This document shows, in pieces, positions 43,865 to 64,000 of a stretch of 64,000 nucleotides of DNA. Origin of the DNA: Ornithodoros turicata (lineage: Eukaryota > Arthropoda > Arachnida > Ixodida > Argasidae); the NCBI RefSeq assembly GCF_037126465.1, contig NC_088203.1:96286668-96350667 (forward strand), read 5' to 3'. The notes below the pieces were generated by a model. The model saw only the letters and a list, made by a program, of their open reading frames with translations, did not search any database and was not told where the DNA came from. The position numbers and the translations under genes are program-made. Position 1 is the stretch's first letter. Each line of letters begins with the position of its first letter.

Positions 43865-44855
43865 ATGAGCCTAGCTTCCGAAGGAGTCGCAGGTAGCACC
43901 CACTCAACCGGTAAATTTGAACTTATGCAAACTTTAGCTTGATGCCACTTCGAAATACATTGTTGTATTACACCTATTCGTCTCGTAAAGCTTGCTGTCT
44001 TTATTTCAATTAAGAAAGCAACAAACAGGCAACATAAACGCTACACTTTTAACGGTCGGTGACACATAATCGTCGCAGAGAGCGCGGAAGAGAACACTGA
44101 TGGTGATAGACGCTATGCCAGGAAGGCCACAAGGTTTGTCGTCAAACACTTGGAGAAAGGTGTCGTACCATTGTGCGTTGCAGTCGCTGAACTGTTCGAG
44201 AAGCTCGAGAGGTTAGCTTCCTTCTTCATAATGTGCTACGTACATTGCACAACTCGAAAGAACATCACTGATACTTTGATTGTTAGCCTGCGCAGGGAGG
44301 TGCAAACGCTGCAAGAAGCTCTACAACAGGGAACTGAGGTGCAATCACAGACCGAACAAAGAGGTCGTAATAGCATACTACCTTGCTCACGATGTTTATG
44401 TCCTGTCGTCCGTCTGTGTCGTGTAGGTACGCCCGTCAAATTTGGCGGTCCACCGAGCAGCACGGAGACAGTGACAACACTTCCATTGGATGGATGTCTG
44501 TGCTCAGCATGCAAGAACTCCACACCTCCCTACTTTTCGTTAGGATCCACTTGGATGAACGTTACTGTGATTTTGCCAAGAATGTGGGACAACGTCGGTG
44601 TCGTCCGTTACGTAGGGCATCTGGACTGTAGTTCGCCCTGCAAGCTGTGGGCTGGTGTTCGACTGGACGAACCAGGTACTTCGTGCATGTGGTCGTGCAC
44701 CGATGTCGCGTAGAATTCACGAAGGGCGTTCTCTTGCAGTGGGATGGACAGACGGCAGTCTGCAGGGCGAACGGTATTTTACTTGCGAACCTAATCATGG
44801 CATATTTGTTCCCTTGTCTAGGATCTTACCAGTACAGGTGAGATTCTTCACCTGA
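43865..44855 (+). CDS. CAP-Gly domain protein, N-terminal coiled coil plus CAP-Gly
   Basis: Five exons fit in phase: 43865-43892 (MSLASEGVA), 44079-44211, 44287-44363, 44427-44675 and 44740 onward. The protein starts with a helical region ending in LESLRREVQTLQEALQQG (coiled coil, about residues 44-70), then a Ser/Thr/Pro linker, then a CAP-Gly domain (about 130-195) with VTVILPRMWDNVGVVRYVG, WAGVRLDEP and RYFTCEPNHGIFVP. CAP-Gly domains bind the C-terminal EEY/F of tubulin or EB proteins, so a microtubule-linked role is likely. The usual GKNDG loop reads GWTDG. After 44837 there is a strong donor (CAG|gtgaga), so more exons may follow; without splicing the frame stops at 44855, giving about 201 residues. 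I cannot assign it to CLIP, KIF13, CYLD or another subfamily. Confidence 0.7.
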
Positions 44856-45194
44856 TATTGATCAGCACATCGACACGTATCAGTGGTGACAGGAAATTTC
44901 TTTCAGGCACTAACAAAAAAGCTGAAGTCAAGCTGTTAAGTACATCGCAATTGTCAAAGTCATATTCAGCGTGGGCTGAGGTGCAATCGTCATAACAGGT
45001 GTTTCTACAGCGTATTATTTCAATAAATATTTCATGAGAGCAACCAACCAGCAAGAAAGAAAGACGTAACTTCACGCTCGAGGGCGCAAGCAAAGTTCCA
45101 CTCTCTTGAAACAAAAGACCGCGCGGAAACTCATTTACGAGCTTCTAGGCTACACTTGCTTCAGTTAATGAACTTTTGTGGGGGCCGGAACAAT

Positions 45195-45200
45195 TTTATT
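45195..45200 (-). terminator. Polyadenylation signal candidate for the kinase-myosin
   Basis: The minus strand reads AATAAA about 485 bp downstream of the myosin stop codon at 45685. It is the first canonical hexamer I noticed in that direction. Confidence 0.35.
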
Positions 45201-45684
45201 TTGGGCTATGTACATATAGGTCTGATGCCAGGGTCAGGAAGGCAGCCCTTTACAGCGTCGTAGCGTCGCTGTCGGAGCGTGCTCCGTTTTACGCAGCAGT
45301 TTGCGGAAATCGTAACGAGGTGTTCCGTCACGCTCGCTTGGAGGTTGGGGGGATGTTGGCGAAGGCCGTAAAATCTTCTTGAATTGATATGGACCCTGGT
45401 TGGGATCTTCCGCTTCGTCCCTGCAATGCAGACCTTATGCTTCGCTATACAACTCCCTTGACTGTCGCAGATTCCGCATCGTTGGATACTGTGACTTTAA
45501 GTGACTTTTACCGTCTTGGACTTTCCCTGAATGATGTCTTCCGTAGCCAGGACTCCACTTGGGCGACTGTAGTAGGTCCGTTTGCGATGCGCGACGCATT
45601 CGTCCCTGTAGGCTCTGCAAACGGCAACGAGGACAAAGGTTCTACGCTTTCAGATCTAAAGGGAAGTGCTCTATCTTGTTCGTC

Positions 45685-56382
<10,698 letters not shown>

Positions 56383-59099
56383 GAAATGTAACTGACAGAG
56401 CGATGGAATTCACTTGCGCCTTATGCATGAGTAGCCAGGGAGCAGTACGTAATGAAAACATTGACCAGTATACTGCACCAGTGTGGTCTTGCAAACTAAA
56501 GTACTACTATTGTTTAAAAAAAAATTAAAACAATGGGTACCGTTGCTCTCATAGTGGTACGGCCTTGAAACCAAGAAACAAAGGTACACGGGAGCAATGT
56601 GTCAAGAAGGTGCTGAATAAAGTCCCTGTCAGACCCCAGTCATAAGGGCCGTTGCAAACTTTAGTAGATACGTTTGTATACGGTGTCGGGACTGTGAACT
56701 TTCCGTGATTTCACTGACATGCAAGCCTAAGTATCTTCCATAGCGCTCTCACCGTGCAAAACGTGCGTCACGAAGTCGCCTACATTTTGGAGGTCACTAA
56801 AATTATGGCCAGCTTGGGCAAGGGGTGTCGTTTCTAGAACAGATCATTAGTTTTCCACCCGCGTTGCGATTGTGGCGCAAAAATGGCGATACGGATATCA
56901 CAGCTCTCTATAGTACAAGGTCTCTGGAGGCCATGTAAACACCCTCGCCTGCAGCAAAACGTACATAGCAATTTCAGGTTCACTGTGTGTGGAAGCGAAA
57001 AGTTGCATGCACACGTCTTGAGCAAGTGACGGATGACATTCAAATGATTCCGTGTAATTCCGTCGCACAGACACTATACACCTGGCATCCTGTCAGCGCA
57101 CATTGCTCATGCATGTAAACAATGTCGTATGTCGTTGCCGAATCAGAATAGCCCCATAGCAGACTACGACGACACTGCGCAGGACATCCTTCAGGTTGCT
57201 AACGGCAACTTTGAGACAAGGCACTCCGTCACCGCATTCAACTCATTTGTCCCTCACACACACATTCCAGGCGGAAAAGAAACAAGTACGCCTACCGGAC
57301 ATCCTGTCCATACACGGAGACCGACAAAGCGCTGGCCATTGCGGACAAGCCTGTCGTTGGGGGGATCTCGCACGACGCCGTAGCCACTCGGCACTCTCAG
57401 GTCTTGGCAGCCGCAAGGCCATGCCCCGCCGGCCGTGGCTTCACTGCCCGCCGCCGCGCCGTTCTCAGCGCAGTCCCGCAACGTACCGGCCGTCGTTGAT
57501 GGCATCCCTCGGTAGTATCCAGGAGAATTTTGCACCGCGACGGGAGGTGGCCCCCATCTTTCTTGAAGCACGCGGCCCAGCACGCGTCTGGTGACTCTTT
57601 CTCGTCTTTCTCGGGACCCGCAACCACAATGGCAGTACCGGGCCGTTCGACCGACCGTGAAAGCGATGTGGGTCACTCGCAAGCGAGCGGCTGGGGGGCG
57701 ACGTTCGGTGGGGTCATTGAGCCGAGCGAGCTCCTGCCACTTTAGAATCGCTCGACGGAATGAGGTCTCGCTCCATCAGTTGCGGACCGGTAGATTTCAG
57801 GTACGCTGACCAAGCAAGCAACACCACACCGATGGATGAATTCCGAGGCTTCCTCTATATTGGCTACGGTATCCCACGGGGTATATATAACGGGAACTCG
57901 CCAAAGTGTCATGTCCAGCAACGCCACTGGACGGCGCGCATTGGTGGGAACTGTGTCCCAAATGGAAGAGGTCTCGCCGTAGATCTTATATGAAAGTTTT
58001 GCCTTACCTTGAGAACCGGAGGGAGCTTCATCTCGCTACCTAAAGTCGTTTAGCGTCCGCTACTCGCGCTGGCGTGATGTAGAGTGCGCCGTGCTGCTCC
58101 GTTGATGCCGGACGTTTAGAGAAGGCACGTACTGTTCTGCGAGCGTGGCCCGTACATTGTTCTGCGTTCCGCCTACGCGTCTCGTAGCGCTTGGCGCAGT
58201 CGGGTGCGCTGGCTGCACTTCACGACGCTGGAAGATGAAAAGGGTGACGCACTGCCGCTCCTTTCTGAAGACACCAACAGCGCACAATTCTACTCCAATA
58301 AACCGCAGTTATTCATAACCCAACACGCCTTAGGGATTCCTATTTTGCTCCGCACATGCGACGCCACATGTCTGCTACCTTCGAAGCTAGGTACCTGAGT
58401 GTCGACCCTGGACACCTCTCGGCAATCAGAGTCGTTCCAATTGTCAATAATTACGGCACGTTGACAGCCAATTGTAAAGACGTAGCCGAGCGCTAGTATA
58501 CGGTCAGCCTTGACATAGCTTGCTCCACTTCGTTATTGTGTAACGCTATATAATAAGTCATTATCCGTGGTCCTTGAGGCTATAGCTCAATGGGCCTCAT
58601 TCTGTGTGTGAAAGCGCCAGTAGCTACCCATTCACGAAATAAGGCAAATTGATTGATGGATACAAAGGAATCTCCGAAAGTGAACGTACTGCAGTGTTCC
58701 AGGTAGTACGAAGGCGGAACTAATCCGGTATTGTTTCAGGCTATTTTAAGGGGACGTTCCCATCCTTTCACTGTGTGAACTGGAGTAAGGGGCTTTCGAA
58801 TATAACTTCTCACACACGTTCGGAGGACCTTCTTCCCGCGTTACCACCGGACAACGCTTCCTTACTTCTCTGCTGTTGCAACGGTCTTCAAGCAGTATAC
58901 ATGAAAGGAGGTCGGTTCCTTTCCTTCAATGCTCCTTATCGGCGAAATTTGCAAAGGTGCGTTCATTTCTCCGCGGACCTCGGAGTAACCCAGCCTGAAT
59001 CTTTCTCCGCATTTACATGAATACGACGCAAGCCTATCGAATCGCGTCGAAACCGGAAAGAAGGTGATGGGCTAACCCATGGGACAATCTGCACCACCC
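56383..59099. other. Region upstream of the kinase-myosin, including a GC-rich island
   Basis: It should hold the myosin promoter and any 5' UTR exon. From about 57260 to 57760 it is clearly GC- and CpG-rich, with overlapping open frames on both strands (57196-57594 and 57530-57745 plus; 57254-57682 minus). None shows a recognisable domain, and they exclude each other. A CpG-rich promoter or an unrecognised exon are both possible. Confidence 0.35.
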
Positions 59100-59253
59100 C
59101 AGGGGCGGATCGAGACCCTCGGTGTGTGTGTGTAGGGGGGGGGGGGTTCTTTGTAGGAGCGCGTAGTGGGGGAGAGGGAAATCCAATGCATAAACTGACG
59201 TTTTGGGGGCGATCGCCCCACCCCTCCCCCACCCCGATTTGGATCCGCCACTG
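59100..59253. mobile_element. Short hAT-like MITE, 154 bp, TSD CACCACCC
   Basis: The ends CAGGGGCGGATC and GGATCCGCCACTG are imperfect inverted repeats. Exact 8-bp duplications CACCACCC lie at 59092-59099 and 59254-59261. The interior has a GT repeat, a G run and a C-rich stretch. Confidence 0.85.
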
Positions 59254-59444
59254 CACCACCCTCGTCAGTGCAGCGATTGCATTTTTTAACTGTTCGTCTG
59301 TAGATACATGTACCTTGTACGCAGGGATCTCCCGCCCCCCCCCCCCACATACACACACATACACACCCTTACACCCACCCACACACCTCCAAAAGAACCT
59401 GCCGAACAGCGAGTAGATATGGGTGTCACATAACCAGTACGGAA

Positions 59445-60967
59445 CAGAGAGTCGAACCGTACCCGAACCGAAAATCGTTATTAACCGTCATTTTTGGCCG
59501 AACCGGAACTGAACCGAACCGAAACAGTCGACGCCATCTTGGAGCTGAACCGGAACAGAACCGTTAAAAAAATACCGGTAACCGGTTCAAACAGTGGTTC
59601 ATACGGAATTAAGGGCGGAAACAACAAAACAACGAGTTAAAGCCTCAAACACCCGGAAATGTTTGAATTGCTAAAGGCGGAACTTTGCACATTGTGCATG
59701 AACATAAAACTACTTTTTCTTCTTTTATGTATTAGCTTCGTAGCCTTAATGTTGCTTGCCGAAAAGTCGTGCCGTGAAGGAATGCTCTAGATTTGCTGAA
59801 GTCGCGAAATATATACAAATATGGTAACCTAAAAGTGTTATGACTATTAACGTCTAGGACATAGACATGAATGTATATAAGGGTTAGGGATCAACGACAG
59901 CTTTGGGTAGCATTCATGAAGTGACATACACAGCTATACATGGTGTCCACCCTAACTGCAGAACTGATCGTTGACACATATCGCGTGTGAGCTTACATAA
60001 GCCACTTACAAAGTAAAGGGTCAGCCACCCTCATGGTGGTCACAATGAACAACAACAACTTTTATTTAAAGTTAAGAACATATCAAAGTTGGTTTTCTTT
60101 GTGCATTTGAAATTAAAGGGGTGAGAACAAATATATGTACTGACATCGCATTTAAGAATCGCCAATGCGTCGAAAATGGGTCGATCTTCTCTGTTTGCAC
60201 TTACTCTTGCCCGCGCTGTCTTTGTTCCAGACACTTTACGACGACATGTTAGCACGGCTGCGGTCAGTGATAACACGTTAACGCGCCTTTTACACCCCTG
60301 GCTCAGAATCGCATCGTTCCAATCTAACTTAATTAAACCCCCATGCCTGGGAGCCAAAATGAGCCAATCCAACTACCATGAAGCGTCGAAAGAATGAAAC
60401 GTCTTGGCCTGAAGTAACGGCTACCGAAAGTAGCGGCTGTCATGAAATGTCATGAAGCGCCGTTCGCTGCTTAACGTGTATTCGCGTCTACTGACTGGTA
60501 ATCAATAATTTCAATGACTTAAAAGACTTAGGCTAAGGGAGCAGGCTTGGTTAATTTACTGTTATATTCCTGCCGAGATTCTGTAAACAACCCGGTGAGT
60601 TAGTTAACTACCGCGACATGAGCTAGCTGTAGCAGTCAACCCAAACTGGTAATTCATGGTTATGCTCCTATCTTAACCACTACTAATCATGTCTTTCATA
60701 TCGCACAAAATCTTTCGAAATCGTGAACGACTGTTGACGCCTTCCTGTCCACTTCAAGCACTATACCACACAAACAGAAGTGTGATTTAACATGCCTGTT
60801 GTGCTTTATTCCTACCCGTGGCCCCTGAACCGGTTCGGGAACCGAACCGTTTGGAAAAAACCGGTTCGAACCATTATAGTTGCGTTCCGGAGCTGAACCG
60901 GAAGTGAACCTTTATCGTCGAACCTAAACCCGAACCGAACCGATAAACGTTTCGGTTCGACTCTCTG
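59445..60967. mobile_element. hAT-like element with GAACCG arms, copy 2 (1523 bp)
   Basis: Terminal inverted repeats CAGAGAGTCGAACCG, exact at both ends, are flanked by exact 8-bp GTACGGAA (59437-59444 and 60968-60975). Subterminal arms of degenerate GAACCG repeats match the 29620-30702 element. The 1.2-kb centre has no transposase-like frame longer than about 110 codons, so it is non-autonomous. Confidence 0.85.
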
Positions 60968-60975
60968 GTACGGAA

Positions 60976-63107
60976 TACCCGTAGAGTCACTAGGAAAGGA
61001 ATACCATCTCAACCCTCGAGATGAAGACCTGCAAAAGTCCCATGCTTGTACCCCTGCTCGTCGGCCTTGGCGTGATCGTCAGAGGTGATATTTTTCGACG
61101 GTGGAGCTATTATAGACTATTATGGTGTCGCTGTGCAGGAGGGCACAGGCATGGAACTGTTTTTTATTCTCTGCACGCACTAGACCTCTTCCTATTGCAA
61201 ACAATTCACGTAACAGTGTTCGACAACGTCACCAATTTGGTAGAGTTGAACTACGCTCGAAGCTAGGGGCGACACAAACTCGCGCCCGAAAGCCACGGTC
61301 TTGAGGGGATTACGATGGTTCCTGAAAGGGACGCGACCTTCGGTCCTACTTTCCTTTCAATAGGAGGCAACGAACAAGTGCCCATTCGTGGAACCCAGCC
61401 CTCCCCTTCCGGTTTGTTTCGGTTTCAGTCTGTCTAACAACATCATGATGACGTTTCTCGGGTAGAGGTCTATAGTAAAGTATTGTCCGTGTTGACCAGA
61501 ATGTCAAAGGGTGGCAGTGACCAACGAGATCATATACTGCTGGACATCTTTACTAGTTTGAACCGCACCGGCTTTCAACTGCTGGACATACTGCTGGACA
61601 TAGCTGACTCCCTTGTGCTGGTACGCCTGAAAAGTCCCATATTACTGCAGTCACTTAGTTGGCAGAAGCAGCTGTTCCGGATGGCGTTGGCAATCGATAC
61701 ATTAGTTCGCGGGAAGCACCTATGTGTGCATTATGTAAATCTATCGAAGCTCACTGTCTCGACGCAACGACATCTTCTGCACGTAGCTTGTTGGATAACG
61801 TGCTGACTAAAACGTATGTATCGCTTTCTTCTCTCTCTCTCTCTTTCGCAGTCATTCCCTTTTGCAAATCCGTGGTTACGTATTGTGTATTCTGCAATCT
61901 ACACGTAGCAAAAATAGTTGTCAATAGTTGTTGTTGAACACGTCTATTCAAAGTGGTTTTGTGCTTCGCGGTTGTTGCCCCTGCCCCTAATACGAGAGCG
62001 TTTTTACATAAATTTTTATGCAGCTATACATATTCATATGGTCGTGTCATCGTGTGTCATGTGTCGTGTTTTTAATGAGTTCATGCGGAGCGTGCCGGTG
62101 CTATTAATAGTATCGTCATTCATTTTCCTGCAAGCCATCGTGACAGCAACAATTTTACATAGTGAAAGGAAAGTTCGCGGCGCCCAGGGGCGGATCTATT
62201 TTACCGAGGGGGGGGGGGGGTCTGCTATGGACAAGTGCCACGTGCATGCTGGGATTGATCCATTGAACCCTATGTTCAAGTCTGGAATTGAGGGGGGGTG
62301 TCCGGACCGCTGGATCCCCCCCTCCCCCTTAGATCCGCGCCTGGCGGCGCCTATATAGCTTGTGCAAACAATACAGGCGTGTTGTTGAGCATCATGCTCG
62401 ACAGTTCCGGAAATAATGAATGAACGCTGTGAAAGTAAAAAAAAAAAAAAAAAAGAGAAAGAAAAGCCGTGGAAAGTGCTGATACTTCCTCGTTGTTTCA
62501 CAGTTCAGCTCGCTACGCTTGGGATTGCATCGAAAAATGAAGGAAGATCTGCTTGCTTACCAGCTGCCTAATCTAGTCCACCGTCACTACTGCACCTGCC
62601 ACGTGTTTGTATCAATCAATCGTTGTACATCACGCCCATCTTCATTTTGTACGCCAAACTCGTATTTGAATATCCCGCGATAAAAACGTGGCACGACGAC
62701 AGGTGTCGCAAGGTGCCATTTGTTGTTTATATGTCCCTCTATCCATCGCTCTTACTACGCGATGCATTTTCCAGTCTATTTTTACCTGTTCATATTATCT
62801 TAATATTAATGATTGCGTTTAAACTGTAAAGATTTTTCGCTCGTACAACCTTTTGTTTGTTACGATCTGCTAGTGACATGCACACTTTTCCAGCAGTGGC
62901 GCATTGGTAAATGTAAACGGAACAGGGCCGGTTTTACCGTTCTGCTATTACATGTGTCTTCAAGCATTCGTGTTTCGACGCATACGGCATGAAATTGTGA
63001 TGCCCAGTGGTTTTTGAAGTGAAATGATCTGTGCAGAAGTTCTCAACAGACATTGAATATCCCCCCGCATCTACATCACTTGCGCAATCTCACCAACGTT
63101 TGTGATA
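60976..63107. other. Region upstream of EFL1
   Basis: It contains the MITE at 62185-62343, a CT-rich patch near 61832-61850 and an A run near 62437. Frames of 60-146 codons are present but none is recognisable; the longest (61918-62358) runs into the MITE. The EFL1 promoter should lie near the right end. Confidence 0.4.
62185..62343. mobile_element. Short hAT-like MITE, 159 bp, TSD GCGGCGCC
   Basis: The ends CAGGGGCGGATCTA and TTAGATCCGCGCCTG are imperfect inverted repeats. Exact 8-bp duplications GCGGCGCC lie at 62177-62184 and 62344-62351. Same family as 59100-59253. Confidence 0.85.
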
Positions 63108-63673
63108 ATGAGGAAAGTATCCGTGCAGCACATCCAAGAGCTTCAGAAACGTGCTGAACAAATACGGAATGTGTGCATTCTCGCTCATGTTGATCATGGT
63201 ACGTGCTTAAACCAAACTCAAATCGAATGTCTTTCTATGACAAGCATTTACCCTTTATTTGCTGCAGGAAAAACAACACTTGCCGACTCTCTCATCGCAA
63301 GCAACGGTATCATATCTCAGAGGATGTCAGGAAAGGTAGTTCTACCAGAAAGTCCACTGACGAAAGGATGAATTGTTACTGTTTTACTTTACAGTTACGA
63401 TATATGGATAATAGGAAAGACGAACAAGAAAGGGGCATTACCATGAAATCCAGCGCAATAGCTCTGTACTACGACAGGAGTAAGTATACTGCGTTGAGCG
63501 CAGAGACTTACCTATGGTGATGTTCGTCTGTTCATGTTATTGCAGGAGACCTCTTAGTGAATCTTGTCGATTCACCGGGTCACGTGGACTTCACGAGCGA
63601 AGTGATATCGGCTGTACGTCTTTGCGACGGCGCTGTCCTTGTGGTCGACGTTGTAGAAGGAGTTTGCGCACAG
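63108..63673 (+). CDS. EFL1: EFL1 (elongation factor-like GTPase 1), first four exons, truncated by window
   Basis: EFL1 is an EF-2-like GTPase that, with SBDS, evicts eIF6 from pre-60S subunits in the cytoplasm. Exons: 63108-63198, 63268-63335, 63395-63479 and 63546-63673, all with canonical sites and matching phases. The sequence starts [20 protein letters not shown], then [19 protein letters not shown] (G1 P-loop, split by intron 1), [20 protein letters not shown] (switch I/G2) and VDSPGHVDF (G3, DxPGH). The [17 protein letters not shown] pattern and the N-terminal leader favour EFL1 over EF-2. The remainder, including G4 and G5, lies beyond the window or in exons to the right. The ATG at 63108 was chosen as the only Met upstream of the P-loop in frame. 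Confidence 0.9.
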
Positions 63674-63984
63674 GTGTGTTGCAGGCGATTTGTCATTCAC
63701 GTCAGCTGTCATGTTGGGTATGCTAGGTGCAGCAGGTTCCGCAATAGACGCAGACAAACCAAAGACATGTTATAGATAAAACCAACAGCATGACAAGTAG
63801 GGATTCGCAGACATCGAAATCTGTGCCACTGACACGTACAACGCATGGATGCTGGTTAATCCTTACATTCTTGTTCGTGTTCTGTAATCTCATCTGGTAA
63901 TACTCACCTAATTATAATTACGACCAATGACTAAAGAGCACACTATTTTCACAAATAACCTTGGGGCTCCAGCAGGGGAGGTTG

Positions 63985-64000
63985 CCCCCCCCCCCCCCCC
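63985..64000. repeat. C homopolymer at the window end
   Basis: Sixteen consecutive C close the window, preceded by AGCAGGGGAGGTTG. It resembles the C-rich interior next to a short MITE end and lies in an EFL1 intron. Confidence 0.6.

Overview
The window is animal nuclear DNA. Its intron-rich genes, typical GT-AG splice sites, two arthropod-type chitin synthases and a NinaC-like kinase-myosin point to an arthropod. The tRNA-promoter SINE family and the dense load of short DNA transposons suggest a chelicerate, most likely a tick. That placement is inference, because no organism-specific marker was searched.

Layout. (1) 0.6-2.2 kb, minus strand: a 98-residue two-pass membrane protein with a probable 5' UTR exon. 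(2) 2.2-7.7 kb: no gene, only transposon-derived sequence. (3) 7.7-17.6 kb, minus: a complete chitin synthase of 11 exons, called CHS copy A here. (4) 18.5-34.4 kb, minus: a second complete chitin synthase of 15 exons, CHS copy B, in the same orientation directly upstream. Its first two introns are filled with nested transposons. (5) 34.4-43.4 kb: intergenic, with repeats. (6) 43.4-44.9 kb: a divergent pair, a 100-codon single-exon ORF (minus) and a CAP-Gly-domain gene (plus). (7) 45.7-56.4 kb, minus: a class III myosin with an N-terminal protein kinase (NinaC/MYO3 type), about 30 exons. (8) 56.4-63.1 kb: intergenic, with several datable hAT-like insertions. (9) 63.1 kb to the end, plus: the first four exons of EFL1, the GTPase of late 60S ribosome maturation.

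Gene models were built by hand from splice consensus, reading phase and family conservation. Both chitin synthase chains close exactly in frame (4290 and 4758 nt including stop). The myosin chain is phase-consistent over its first 26 exons; its tail is less certain. The two chitin synthases perform the same reaction, polymerising UDP-GlcNAc into chitin and extruding it through the plasma membrane. Copy A lacks three introns that copy B has, and one of its introns holds a 90-bp copy of its own exon.

The most striking non-genic signal is a set of transposon families. At least seven elements have ends starting CAG, 8-bp target duplications and, in the longer ones, arms built from short degenerate repeats (GAACCG-, GGAAACGG- or GTAGTTAA-type). 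One locus (28.6-31.0 kb) shows several layers of nested insertion.
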